Part shown: positions 1 to 6,928 of the stretch, one piece after another
How positions within the stretch are numbered: the stretch's first letter is position 1
How the letters are laid out: every line of letters begins with the position of its first letter
Origin: Alphaproteobacteria bacterium
GTDB lineage: Bacteria; Pseudomonadota; Alphaproteobacteria; JABAAW01
Length of the DNA: 17,962 nucleotides
NCBI GenBank assembly: GCA_014238625.1
Contig: JABAAS010000009.1
Span: 1-17,962, forward strand
Direction: 5' to 3'
Made by a program: the position numbers and the translations under genes
Notes under the pieces: generated by a model
The model's input: only the letters and a program-made list of their open reading frames with translations
Told to the model about the DNA's origin: nothing
The model's database searches: none

Positions 1-867
1 GCGGGGCTTGCCGATATTCTCTTCGAGCCGAAGGACGAAGAAGATTTGCTCGAGTTTCTGAAAAACGCTCCTAAAATGCCCATAACTACGCTCGGGGCTG
101 GCTCTAATGTTTTGATCTCACATGGGGGAATAAGAGGGTTGGTCGTCATGCTATCCGCAGGTTTCTCACATAAGGTTATCGATCAGCAAGGACGCATAAC
201 AGCAGGCGCCGCCTTGGGAGATGGCGCGCTCGCTCGATTCGCTCAGAAAAACGCTCAAGGGAATGGTGAGGCTCGCACAGGTTTGGAGTTTTACGCTGGA
301 ATACCAGGTACCGTAGGGGGAGCAGTTCGCATGAACGCCGGCGCAGAAGGGCTCGAGACTAAAGATCGTCTGCTCGATGCTCGTGTTATTGACTATCGTG
401 GTGATACTCCGATATTGCGCGTAATGAATAACTCCGAGTTGGATTTTCGCTATCGCGGCTCCGCGATAGAGCGAGAGATGATCGTCTTGAGTGCTCGATT
501 TGAAACTAAACCCGAAGACGCGAGAGTGGTCGCAGAAAAGATGGCTGCTATACGCGCAAAGCGAGAACGCACGCAGCCGATTACCGAAAAAACCGGAGGC
601 TCAACATTCAAAAATCCCGCTGGCGCAAAAGCTTGGCAGTTGATAGAAAAAGCTGGCATGCGAGGCGCACGGATAGGTGGGGCTGAAGTGTCTCGCAAGC
701 ATTGCAACTTCCTCATAAACCGAGATGCCGCGAGACCAGAGGATATAAAAAAACTGGCAGAAAAAGTGCGCGAGCAAGTGGCTGAAAAATTTGGGGTTAT
801 GCTCGAATGGGAGATCGTGCGAATAGGTTGGGGCGAGAAAAGCGATGGGGGTTCTAATGGCAAGTAA
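1..867 (+). CDS. murB: UDP-N-acetylenolpyruvoylglucosamine reductase (MurB), 5' end outside the window
   Basis: This flavoenzyme reduces UDP-GlcNAc-enolpyruvate with NADPH to UDP-MurNAc, the second committed step of peptidoglycan precursor synthesis in the cytoplasm. The reading frame is open from base 1 (AGLADILFEP, matching the usual N-terminal GG.AD..F segment), so the TTG at 46 is not the start and about 20-40 N-terminal residues are missing. Visible signatures in order are the FAD-binding TTLGAGSNVLI, then EFYAGIPGTVGGAVRMNAGA, RYRGSAI, and the active-site segment GGSTFKNPAG, whose Ser is the expected proton donor. Near the C-terminus LEWEIVRIG carries the second acidic catalytic position. 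The short substrate-loop architecture fits the alphaproteobacterial type. It is the first gene here of the murB-ddl-ftsQ-ftsA-ftsZ cluster, and its stop overlaps the ddl start region, suggesting translational coupling. Identification is secure. Confidence 0.96.
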   Translation, partial: AGLADILFEPKDEEDLLEFLKNAPKMPITTLGAGSNVLISHGGIRGLVVMLSAGFSHKVIDQQGRITAGAALGDGALARFAQKNAQGNGEARTGLEFYAGIPGTVGGAVRMNAGAEGLETKDRLLDARVIDYRGDTPILRVMNNSELDFRYRGSAIEREMIVLSARFETKPEDARVVAEKMAAIRAKRERTQPITEKTGGSTFKNPAGAKAWQLIEKAGMRGARIGGAEVSRKHCNFLINRDAARPEDIKKLAEKVREQVAEKFGVMLEWEIVRIGWGEKSDGGSNGK

Positions 868-1921
868 AACGCATAAAAATAAATCCAATAAAAATAAGTC
901 CAATAAAGACAAACCTTGGGATATTTTAGTTATACTCGGTGGAGTCTCGCCAGAACGAGAGGTCTCTCGACAAACAGGAGAGGCTTGCGCACAAGCTCTA
1001 CGGGCTCGCGGATACGAGGTTCGAATCTTCGACTGGCGCAAGCGCAACGTGTGCGAATTGATGCAGGCTTTGCTACCACAGCCAGACCTAGTATTCAACG
1101 CGCTGCACGGAACTTGCGGCGAGGATGGTTGTCTCTACGGATTGCTCGAGTGCTGCGCAATACCTACAACCCATTCCGCAACCCTCGCCTCCGCCATCGC
1201 AATGGACAAAATAATGACTAAAAGGCTGTTACAGCCCATAGGAATACGATTCCCAGATAGCAAAAAACTTGGGCTCGATAGCTCAATCTTAGGAGAAGAA
1301 GATACTCTCGTCCGCCAGCTCTACCCTGCTCCCTACATCATAAAGCCGATCGCGCAAGGCTCTAGCGTGGGGGTCATACGCGTTTTGACAGAAAGCGAAA
1401 AGCCGAAATTATCTAGTGAGTTCTCCTTGATGGTCGAACGATACATTCCAGGGCGCGAGTTTACCGTAGGAGTCTTCCAACCCATCGGAAAACCGCCAAC
1501 AGCACTCGGGATTACCGAGATCGTAGCAAGCGCAACCGATTTCTACGACTACAACGCAAAGTATAACAAGCAACTCGCAGCAAAACATATCTTCCCAGCA
1601 AAAATAGAGCCCAGCTTGGCAGAGACTATGTGCAACTGGTCAAAGCTAGCGCACGAAAGTTTGGGCTGTAGTGTGATCAGTCGATGCGATTTTCGCTACA
1701 ACCCGCAAGAAGCAGAGGGTGAAAACTTGTATATGCTAGAGATAAATACTCATCCAGGTATGACCGATATGTCGCTAGTGCCAGAACAAGCGCGAGGAGC
1801 AGGCATAGAGTTCGAGGAGATGATCGAAACGCTCGTGCTGGATGCATGGGATAAAAGAAGCCACGAAAGAGCAAGCCACGAAAGAGCAAGCCATATAATA
1901 TCTCAAAGGAGGCAAGCATGA
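845..1921 (+). CDS. ddl: D-alanine--D-alanine ligase
   Basis: This ATP-grasp ligase joins two D-alanines for the peptidoglycan pentapeptide, in the cytoplasm. Signatures in order are ILGGVSPEREVS near the N-terminus, LHGTCGEDGCLYGLLE, the AMDK motif, the ATP-grasp IIKPIAQGSSVGV, ERYIPGREFTVGV, the Mg-binding RCDFRY, and the C-terminal EINTHPGMTDMSLVPEQA, where Glu and Asn are metal ligands. Two ATG codons are possible, at 845 and 857. Both lie inside murB, and the G-run just before 857 could serve as its Shine-Dalgarno, so the start may be four codons later. The first 25 residues are a Lys/Asn/Ser-rich extension built from a 15-nt repeat, and the last 20 contain a duplicated SHERA unit. Neither belongs to the catalytic fold, and both look like recent in-frame expansions. 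The end overlaps ftsQ by ATGA. Confidence 0.96.
   Translation: MGVLMASKTHKNKSNKNKSNKDKPWDILVILGGVSPEREVSRQTGEACAQALRARGYEVRIFDWRKRNVCELMQALLPQPDLVFNALHGTCGEDGCLYGLLECCAIPTTHSATLASAIAMDKIMTKRLLQPIGIRFPDSKKLGLDSSILGEEDTLVRQLYPAPYIIKPIAQGSSVGVIRVLTESEKPKLSSEFSLMVERYIPGREFTVGVFQPIGKPPTALGITEIVASATDFYDYNAKYNKQLAAKHIFPAKIEPSLAETMCNWSKLAHESLGCSVISRCDFRYNPQEAEGENLYMLEINTHPGMTDMSLVPEQARGAGIEFEEMIETLVLDAWDKRSHERASHERASHIISQRRQA
875..904 (+). repeat. 15-nt in-frame tandem repeat, 2 copies, in the ddl N-terminal extension
   Basis: Units at 875-889 and 890-904 differ at one base and encode the repeated Lys-Asn-Lys-Ser-Asn pattern. The unit length keeps the reading frame. It lies outside the Ddl catalytic core. 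Confidence 0.8.
1858..1893 (+). repeat. 15-nt in-frame tandem repeat, 2.4 copies, at the ddl 3' end
   Basis: Two identical 15-nt units at 1858-1872 and 1873-1887 are followed by six bases of a third. They encode the repeated Ser-His-Glu-Arg-Ala at the Ddl C-terminus, just before the ftsQ ribosome-binding site. Confidence 0.85.
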
Positions 1922-2676
1922 GAAAGCGCTCTTCTTGGATGATAAAGGGATTATGCCTCTCGTTAGCTCTCGCCTTGCTCTCCCTAATGCTGATCTTGGG
2001 CTGGCAGCGACCGCTCGAAGCCTTGGCGCAGAGCTCGGGTTTCGTCTTGCACGAAATACGAATATACGACCGCTCTCGTAGCGATAAACAGGAGTTGCTA
2101 GAGACTATAGGCTTGCGGATTGGCATGAGCTTGGCTGCTATCTCTCCAAAAGAATTGCGCAAACGCTTATTAGAGCTACGCTGGGTCGCAGATGCGAGAG
2201 TACAGCGTTATTGGTCGGGTTTGCTCGTAATAGCCTTGCGCGAGCACAACCCCGCTGCTCTATGGCAGCACGGAGAAAACTTGGTACCAATTAGCCGAGA
2301 CGGTACGCCAATTATTACCGATGGCTTTACTCCTTTCGAAAAGCTGTTCCGAATCTCTGGCGAAGAAGCTCCAGCGCACCTCGAAGAGTTGTTGCAGATT
2401 GTCGCGCATTGGCCAGAGCTACACGGACATATCTCGCAGGCGCACCTGACAACGCAAAATACTTGGAACCTAACTTTGCATACTGGAACCAAAGTCTTGC
2501 TGGCATCCGATCCTTTGTTGCGGAATGTCTTGCAGCTCTTACGCCTCGAAAGGCATTATGGAATACTCGAGGCTCCTCCACTAGTGATAGATTTGCGCGC
2601 TAGCGATCGCGCTAGCGTGCGCGCAATATCTGAAGACGCAAAAGCTTTGGTCATGAAAATGAGAAATCAACCATGA
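1918..2676 (+). CDS. ftsQ: Cell division protein FtsQ (POTRA-domain)
   Basis: FtsQ is a bitopic inner-membrane protein that links early (FtsA/FtsZ) and late (FtsB/FtsL/FtsW/FtsI) divisome proteins through its periplasmic domains. The 252-aa product has a short positively charged N-terminus, one TM segment at about residues 9-29 (LCLSLALALLSLMLILGW), a POTRA domain at about 42-110 beginning FVLHEIRIYD and containing LRWVADARVQRYW, and a beta domain ending about residue 225. The start overlaps the ddl stop as ATGA. It is preceded by a near-perfect Shine-Dalgarno AAGGAGG at 1906-1912, so this start is well supported. Its cytoplasmic tail is short for an alphaproteobacterium. The C-terminal RASDRASV is encoded by a 12-nt tandem repeat. 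The stop overlaps ftsA, again as ATGA. Confidence 0.93.
   Translation: MRKRSSWMIKGLCLSLALALLSLMLILGWQRPLEALAQSSGFVLHEIRIYDRSRSDKQELLETIGLRIGMSLAAISPKELRKRLLELRWVADARVQRYWSGLLVIALREHNPAALWQHGENLVPISRDGTPIITDGFTPFEKLFRISGEEAPAHLEELLQIVAHWPELHGHISQAHLTTQNTWNLTLHTGTKVLLASDPLLRNVLQLLRLERHYGILEAPPLVIDLRASDRASVRAISEDAKALVMKMRNQP
2596..2622 (+). repeat. 12-nt in-frame tandem repeat near the ftsQ 3' end
   Basis: Two 12-nt units at 2596-2607 and 2608-2619 share 10 bases and encode Arg-Ala-Ser-Asp / Arg-Ala-Ser-Val. A partial third copy follows. Each unit contains the self-complementary octamer CGCTAGCG, and the junction forms GCGATCGC, so the stretch is also rich in short palindromes. Confidence 0.75.
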
Positions 2677-4118
2677 AAAATATAGACCCAGAACTCGCTA
2701 TCGCAGACATAGGAAACTCCAAGATCGCATTGGTTGTAGCAAACGCAGATACTATGGAGCGGGCTAATGCACTCACCTCTCATGTTGCCTGCAAAGCAAT
2801 TGTCGTGCAGAAGTTTAATCTCGCTAAAGATAAAAATAACGAGGGACAAGGAATAGAGAAAGAGGAGGTTAGGGAAAATCAACTCGCAGAAGCTCTGCGG
2901 AAAGCGCGCGAGCGTGCGGAAAAAAAATCTCAGCAACGAGTCCGCAAACTCTTGTTGCTCGTAGCAGAGCCAGAGTTACTAGCAATCTCGCCACAGGCAA
3001 CGGAGAAAGGACAAGAAATGCAACCAAAATTGCAAACTGGAGCACAGATTAAAGCGCAAAAAAAATGGAAAAAGTTGAACTCAATCGCGCTCGATCGAAA
3101 CAAAAGACCTCTGGCACTCTACGCAATGCTGAGCGAAAAATGGAAGTCATACGAGCGTATCGCCTCCTTCGCAGGAGTGAAAATCGTAGGTTTCATATTC
3201 CCACCCATCGCCGTAGGCAACGCTCTGATCGCGCAAAACTACGAGCGCGAAACAAGGCAAGAAGGGCTTAAAGAGTTCGCTCAAAGTTTCATCGTTCTCG
3301 ACCTAGGGGCTCGATACACTAGCATAGCCATGTTTACCGACGGCTTGCCTTGCGCAATCGCTACTATCGAGTTTGGATCTGAAAACTTTAACGAGGCTCT
3401 AACCGAGGCTTTTCAACTATCGAGCGAGAGAGCAGAGCAGTTAAAGAACTCCCTGTGCTTTTCTGAAAACTTACTCAACTCATATAGCGAGGCTATAACT
3501 AAACAAAAAAATAAGGGCGAGCAGGAAAGCTCGCGAGAATTAAAAAGTAAAACTCACGAAGAGCTAATCGAGATAAAACGAATCTTCCCTCGAAACATAA
3601 AAGTAGCAAAAAACCCTCTCGCCCAACGCAAAGACGCGCAAGGGGCAGAACGAATACTCGCACCGATATACGAAAAAGCCATGCAAAAGGTCATACGCAT
3701 GTTCGATAATCTCGCGCCGCGATTCTCCGAAAATGCACCAGTATATATGTGCGGCGGCGGAGCAGCAATTCCAGGCATTCAGACACTAACAGCACATCTA
3801 CTCAAAAGATGCGTCTTCCCAGCTCTATTGCCTCGCGTTAATGGAACTCCTATCAGAGCGCCTATCCATAGCATAAGCGCGCTCGCAGGTTTGTTCGCCG
3901 TAGGGCAGGAATATACTGAAAATAAAGTAGGAAAAAACACAGCCAGAACGCAAGTGCAAAAATTCAACTTTTCGCAGCAAGAAAGCGCGAGTGGAAATCT
4001 CGCAGAAGTAAAGGCAATAGGGGATATGAAAAATAACCTAATGGTCAATGCAAAAGCCAATAAAAGAGTCAATGAAATAGCCAATCAAATAGTCAATGAG
4101 GAGAAGACACATGCTTAA
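2673..4118 (+). CDS. ftsA: Cell division protein FtsA, divergent
   Basis: FtsA is an actin-fold ATPase that tethers FtsZ to the inner membrane and recruits later division proteins. Assignment rests on position between ftsQ and ftsZ and on actin-family motifs: phosphate-1 ADIGNSKIA at residues 11-19, the phosphate-2 region VLDLGARYTSIAMF at 208-221, and the adenosine loop CGGGAAIPG at 360-368. At 481 aa it is longer than the usual 410-440. The 1C domain region (about 45-190) is strongly Lys/Gln/Glu-rich and hard to align. The phosphate-2 loop, normally DxGGGTT, reads DLGARYTS. The extra C-terminal tail (after about residue 415) consists of Asn-rich repeats and lacks the amphipathic helix with aromatic and basic residues that usually anchors FtsA. 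Translation appears coupled to ftsQ (ATGA) and to ftsZ, whose start lies inside this gene. Identity is confident; full activity is uncertain. Confidence 0.88.
   Translation: MKNIDPELAIADIGNSKIALVVANADTMERANALTSHVACKAIVVQKFNLAKDKNNEGQGIEKEEVRENQLAEALRKARERAEKKSQQRVRKLLLLVAEPELLAISPQATEKGQEMQPKLQTGAQIKAQKKWKKLNSIALDRNKRPLALYAMLSEKWKSYERIASFAGVKIVGFIFPPIAVGNALIAQNYERETRQEGLKEFAQSFIVLDLGARYTSIAMFTDGLPCAIATIEFGSENFNEALTEAFQLSSERAEQLKNSLCFSENLLNSYSEAITKQKNKGEQESSRELKSKTHEELIEIKRIFPRNIKVAKNPLAQRKDAQGAERILAPIYEKAMQKVIRMFDNLAPRFSENAPVYMCGGGAAIPGIQTLTAHLLKRCVFPALLPRVNGTPIRAPIHSISALAGLFAVGQEYTENKVGKNTARTQVQKFNFSQQESASGNLAEVKAIGDMKNNLMVNAKANKRVNEIANQIVNEEKTHA
4044..4101 (+). repeat. 12-nt tandem repeat (about 4.8 copies) in the ftsA 3' end, running into the ftsZ ribosome-binding site
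   Basis: Units begin at 4044, 4056, 4068, 4080 and 4092, each starting GTCAAT or GCCAAT. They alternate to encode Val-Asn / Ala-Asn every four residues at the FtsA C-terminus. The last partial copy merges with the GAGGAG that precedes the ftsZ ATG at 4111. Confidence 0.85.
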
Positions 4119-5802
4119 AAACCTATCCGTTCCCGGAAGGGATGTCGAAGAAAACCTACCTTGCATAAAAGTGTTAGGCGTAGGTGGGGCTGGCGGTAAC
4201 GCCGTAGACAATATGATCGCCGGGGGAATGAGTGGAGTCGAATTCCTCATATGCAACACCGACGCACAAGCATTACTAAAGTCTCGTTGCGAGCATCGCT
4301 TGCAGCTAGGCGAAGAAGTAACTAAAGGCTTGGGCGCCGGATGCTCGCCAGATATAGGCAGGCAGGCCGCTGAGGAAAGCGAAGACGAAATACGCGCATA
4401 CCTACAAGACGCGCAGATGGTCTTCCTCGCAGCAGGGATGGGCGGCGGAACTGGCACCGGCTCGGGTCCAGTTATCGCTAAAATCGCAAAAGAATTAAAC
4501 ATACTGACCGTAGCCGTCGTCACAACTCCCTTCCTATTCGAAGGCAAACAAAGACGCAGAGTCGCAGAAAAAGGTGTCAAAGAGCTCGAGGGAATCGTCG
4601 ATACCATCTCGGTCGTCAATAACCAAAACCTATTTTGCATCTCATCCGATAGCACAAAAATACAAGAAGCTTTCGCAACCGCAGACGAGGTGCTCGCCTC
4701 AAGCGTTCGTAGCATAACAGATTTGGTCACTAGACCAGGCGTGATAAATCGAGACTTCGCAGATGTGCGATCCGTTATGGCTAAAGGAGGGCGCGCCCTA
4801 ATATCAACAGTCGAAACCGAAGGCGAAGACAGAGCAGAGCGCGCAGCAGAGGCGGTCGTGCTAAATCCCTTGCTCGAAAAAGTCGATGTCGCTACAGCTC
4901 AAAAATTGCTCATACAGGTAGTCGGATCAGAAGACCTCAAGCTCTTTGAGGTGCAGGAAATAGTAGATCGAATCGAGGAAGCCGTAGAAGGCGAGCCGTC
5001 CGTCGCTTTTGGATACTCGCTCGATAAAGAGCTCAAAGATAGGTTGCGGGTGTCCGTCGTTGCAACTGGAATCGAAAACCCAGACCAAGACAGAGAAAAT
5101 CATGGCGGTAGTCTTGGCGGTGGTTTCGGGGGTAGAGAAAAGTATAACCTCGATGAAAAAAATGCTCACAAAAATGACGATAGAGCAGCCTTATGGTACG
5201 ATACCCATCAACGCTCTAGGCGCAAAGAGCGCGGGCTCGACGCAGAGACGGAAAACAATGCCCATAACGAAAGACAAAATAGCTCGCCTGTAGACAGTGA
5301 TGAGGTTAATCAGAATAGTAGAAAGGGCGCGCTGGGAGCTGGATTGCAGGGAGGAAACGGACAATTTCGTAGCCAGTTGCACCAGAGCATGGCTACTCAA
5401 GCCACAGCGCAAGCGTATAATGGTAGCGGGAAAAATTTTGTCAGCAAAAATAGCAGCAAAAATCCTAACAAGAATAACTACAAGCATAGCGACAAAGGCA
5501 TCGACAAAAATCTAGGAAACGGTAGCGACAAGAATGTCGGGCTCAAACAAAGCGTCATGGAGGTCATGAAAAGCTTCATAGGTATCAAAAACGAAAGTCT
5601 GCCACCAGCCTCTCCTGTATATCTGCCTCGCTACGAGTCGGAGACAACTACGCTACCCTTCGACGAGCCAGCAGAGGCGAGTGCAGAGATCCAGATCGCA
5701 AAGCAGCAACAAAATAGCGAGGCAGCTAGTCAAGCTGGCAGCGATGCTAATGGGAGTCACAATATACCTATACCTGCATTCTTGCGAAAACAGAGGGACT
5801 AG
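4111..5802 (+). CDS. ftsZ: Cell division protein FtsZ
   Basis: FtsZ is the tubulin-like GTPase that polymerises into the cytokinetic ring. The start is placed at 4111 rather than the in-frame ATG at 4096, because the latter's next codons (AGGAGA) are the Shine-Dalgarno of 4111. The ATG overlaps the end of ftsA. Motifs in order are VGGAGGNAV (residues 24-32), NTDAQAL, the signature GGGTGTG at 111-117, and the T7 synergy loop NRDFADV at 213-219 with both catalytic Asp. The globular part ends about residue 320. A disordered linker of roughly 225 residues follows, rich in Asn, Lys, Ser and Gln, and then the conserved C-terminal peptide IPAFLRKQRD that binds FtsA and other partners. The 563-aa length falls within the range of long-linker alphaproteobacterial FtsZ proteins. 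lpxC, a common downstream neighbour, is absent. Confidence 0.97.
   Translation: MLKNLSVPGRDVEENLPCIKVLGVGGAGGNAVDNMIAGGMSGVEFLICNTDAQALLKSRCEHRLQLGEEVTKGLGAGCSPDIGRQAAEESEDEIRAYLQDAQMVFLAAGMGGGTGTGSGPVIAKIAKELNILTVAVVTTPFLFEGKQRRRVAEKGVKELEGIVDTISVVNNQNLFCISSDSTKIQEAFATADEVLASSVRSITDLVTRPGVINRDFADVRSVMAKGGRALISTVETEGEDRAERAAEAVVLNPLLEKVDVATAQKLLIQVVGSEDLKLFEVQEIVDRIEEAVEGEPSVAFGYSLDKELKDRLRVSVVATGIENPDQDRENHGGSLGGGFGGREKYNLDEKNAHKNDDRAALWYDTHQRSRRKERGLDAETENNAHNERQNSSPVDSDEVNQNSRKGALGAGLQGGNGQFRSQLHQSMATQATAQAYNGSGKNFVSKNSSKNPNKNNYKHSDKGIDKNLGNGSDKNVGLKQSVMEVMKSFIGIKNESLPPASPVYLPRYESETTTLPFDEPAEASAEIQIAKQQQNSEAASQAGSDANGSHNIPIPAFLRKQRD
5435..5535 (+). repeat. Imperfect AGCAAAAAT/GACAAAAAT-type repeats in the ftsZ linker
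   Basis: This Lys/Asn/Ser-rich stretch of the FtsZ linker is coded by degenerate short repeats of the form (A/G)(A/G)C-AA(A/G)-AAT. It encodes the recurring Ser-Lys-Asn and Asp-Lys-Asn triplets. The copies are less regular than the other repeats in this cluster. Confidence 0.5.
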
Positions 5803-5818
5803 AGAAAACAAGATGGAG

Positions 5819-5852
5819 CCTAGCGAGAAGTGCTAAAACAAAAAAAGCTAGG
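5819..5852 (+). other. Weak inverted repeat after ftsZ
   Basis: CCTAGC at 5819-5824 is complementary to GCTAGG at 5847-5852 across a 22-nt A-rich loop. No T-run follows, so it is a poor intrinsic terminator. It is the only candidate structure between ftsZ and the lipA promoter. Confidence 0.25.
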
Positions 5853-5855
5853 AGG

Positions 5856-5884
5856 TTGGCTTTTGGCGACAAAAATACTATAAA
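5856..5884 (+). promoter_or_regulatory. Candidate sigma70-type promoter for lipA, nearly leaderless
   Basis: TTGGCT at 5856-5861 and TATAAA at 5879-5884 are separated by exactly 17 nt. A start site about 6-8 nt below the -10 box would fall at 5890-5892, only 2-4 nt before the lipA ATG at 5894. No Shine-Dalgarno is visible before that ATG, which agrees with a leaderless transcript. Confidence 0.6.
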
Positions 5885-5893
5885 ATAAGTGCT

Positions 5894-6838
5894 ATGAATG
5901 AGTTAGACTCTGTACTCCTACGCCATCCAGAAAAGCGTCGTATAAGCGATGCTCCAAAGCTGGCTCGTCCCTCTTGGATACGTGGTAAGTCTCCTACGCG
6001 CTCCTATGCTGATACGCGCTCAATCTTGCGAAAGCGCGCGCTGACTACAGTATGCGAAGAAGCCGCTTGCCCCAACATCGGCGAGTGCTGGGCAAAAAAA
6101 CACGCAACTTTCATGATACTCGGTGCCGTTTGCACAAGAGCTTGCGCATTTTGCAATGTAGAAACAGGAAAGCCAAAGGGCGTAGACTTAGGTGAGCCTG
6201 ATCGAATAGCTAGCGCAGTCCAAGAGTTAGGGCTCGCGCATGTCGTGATTACATCCGTCGATCGAGACGACCTCGAGGATGGCGGGGCTAAACAATTCCG
6301 CGATAGCGTCTTGGCAATACGTAGTGCTACGCCAAAAGCAACCATAGAAATTCTGACGCCAGATTTTCGCAACAAGCATGGCGTTATCGATATATTGATG
6401 CAAGCTCCAGCTGATGTCTTTAATCACAATATTGAAACAGTGCCGCGCTTGTATGCTAAAATTCGTCCAGGCGCGCGCTATTTCACCAGCCTTCAGCTGT
6501 TAGCGCAAATGAAACAGCGACACCCGCAAGGCTTTACTAAATCAGGGATGATGCTCGGGTTAGGAGAGAGCGACGACGAGGTCTTGCAGGTCATGGACGA
6601 TCTCAGAGCCGCAAATGTAGACTTCATAACTATAGGGCAGTACCTACAGCCAACTCCACGCCATGCCGCTTTGCAACGCTATGTCTCGCCCGCAGGCTTT
6701 GCTCGCTTTGCTGAGATAGCTAAAGCTAAAGGTTTCTTGATGGTCGCATCATCTCCAATGACACGATCTTCATACCATGCGGGAGACGATTTTCGCGCCT
6801 TGAAAATAGCTCGCGAGAAAGCGCAGGCTCATAATTAG
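5894..6838 (+). CDS. lipA: Lipoyl synthase (radical SAM)
   Basis: LipA inserts two sulfur atoms into protein-bound octanoyl groups to form lipoyl cofactors for 2-oxoacid dehydrogenases and the glycine cleavage system. The 314-aa protein shows both [4Fe-4S] sites. The auxiliary cluster CEEAACPNIGEC has Cys54, Cys59 and Cys65, and the radical-SAM CTRACAFC has Cys80, Cys84 and Cys87. The C-terminal RSSY motif at 291-294 supplies the unusual Ser ligand. Internal segments VVITSVDRDDLEDGG and FNHNIETVPRLY are also typical. The start MNELDSVLLRHPEK agrees with family N-termini. The gene is cut off from ftsZ by a promoter-bearing 91-nt gap and is followed, as in many alphaproteobacteria, by a Coq10-like gene. 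The length is normal and all key residues are present. Confidence 0.97.
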   Translation: MNELDSVLLRHPEKRRISDAPKLARPSWIRGKSPTRSYADTRSILRKRALTTVCEEAACPNIGECWAKKHATFMILGAVCTRACAFCNVETGKPKGVDLGEPDRIASAVQELGLAHVVITSVDRDDLEDGGAKQFRDSVLAIRSATPKATIEILTPDFRNKHGVIDILMQAPADVFNHNIETVPRLYAKIRPGARYFTSLQLLAQMKQRHPQGFTKSGMMLGLGESDDEVLQVMDDLRAANVDFITIGQYLQPTPRHAALQRYVSPAGFARFAEIAKAKGFLMVASSPMTRSSYHAGDDFRALKIAREKAQAHN

Positions 6839-6846
6839 AGATACCC

Positions 6847-6870
6847 AAAATAGTCACAAGTAACTATTTT
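6847..6870 (+). terminator. AT-rich hairpin after lipA, possible weak terminator
   Basis: AAAATAGT at 6847-6854 pairs with ACTATTTT at 6863-6870 around an 8-nt loop. The stem is only AT-rich and the T-run is part of the stem itself, so termination would be weak at best. Confidence 0.3.
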
Positions 6871-6928
6871 CGGATATTCTACAATGGATACTCTATAAAC
6901 TTACAGTAACATAAAGTCTATCTCTTCC

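Noticed and set aside
601..1098. 165-codon minus-strand open frame across the murB/ddl junction
   Set aside because: It is an antisense shadow of two clearly conserved enzymes and has no recognisable domain.
2603..2610. GCGATCGC octamer as a cyanobacterial HIP1-like element
   Set aside because: It arises at the junction of a 12-nt coding repeat, and I saw no comparable iteration elsewhere in the window.
4096..4110. ATG at 4096 as the ftsZ start
   Set aside because: The codons after it are the AGGAGA Shine-Dalgarno of the ATG at 4111, and the extra MRRRH is not typical of FtsZ.
4038..4730. 230-codon minus-strand open frame opposite ftsA/ftsZ
   Set aside because: It is the reverse shadow of the FtsZ GTPase domain, with a Ser/Pro-rich translation typical of antisense frames and no ribosome-binding site.
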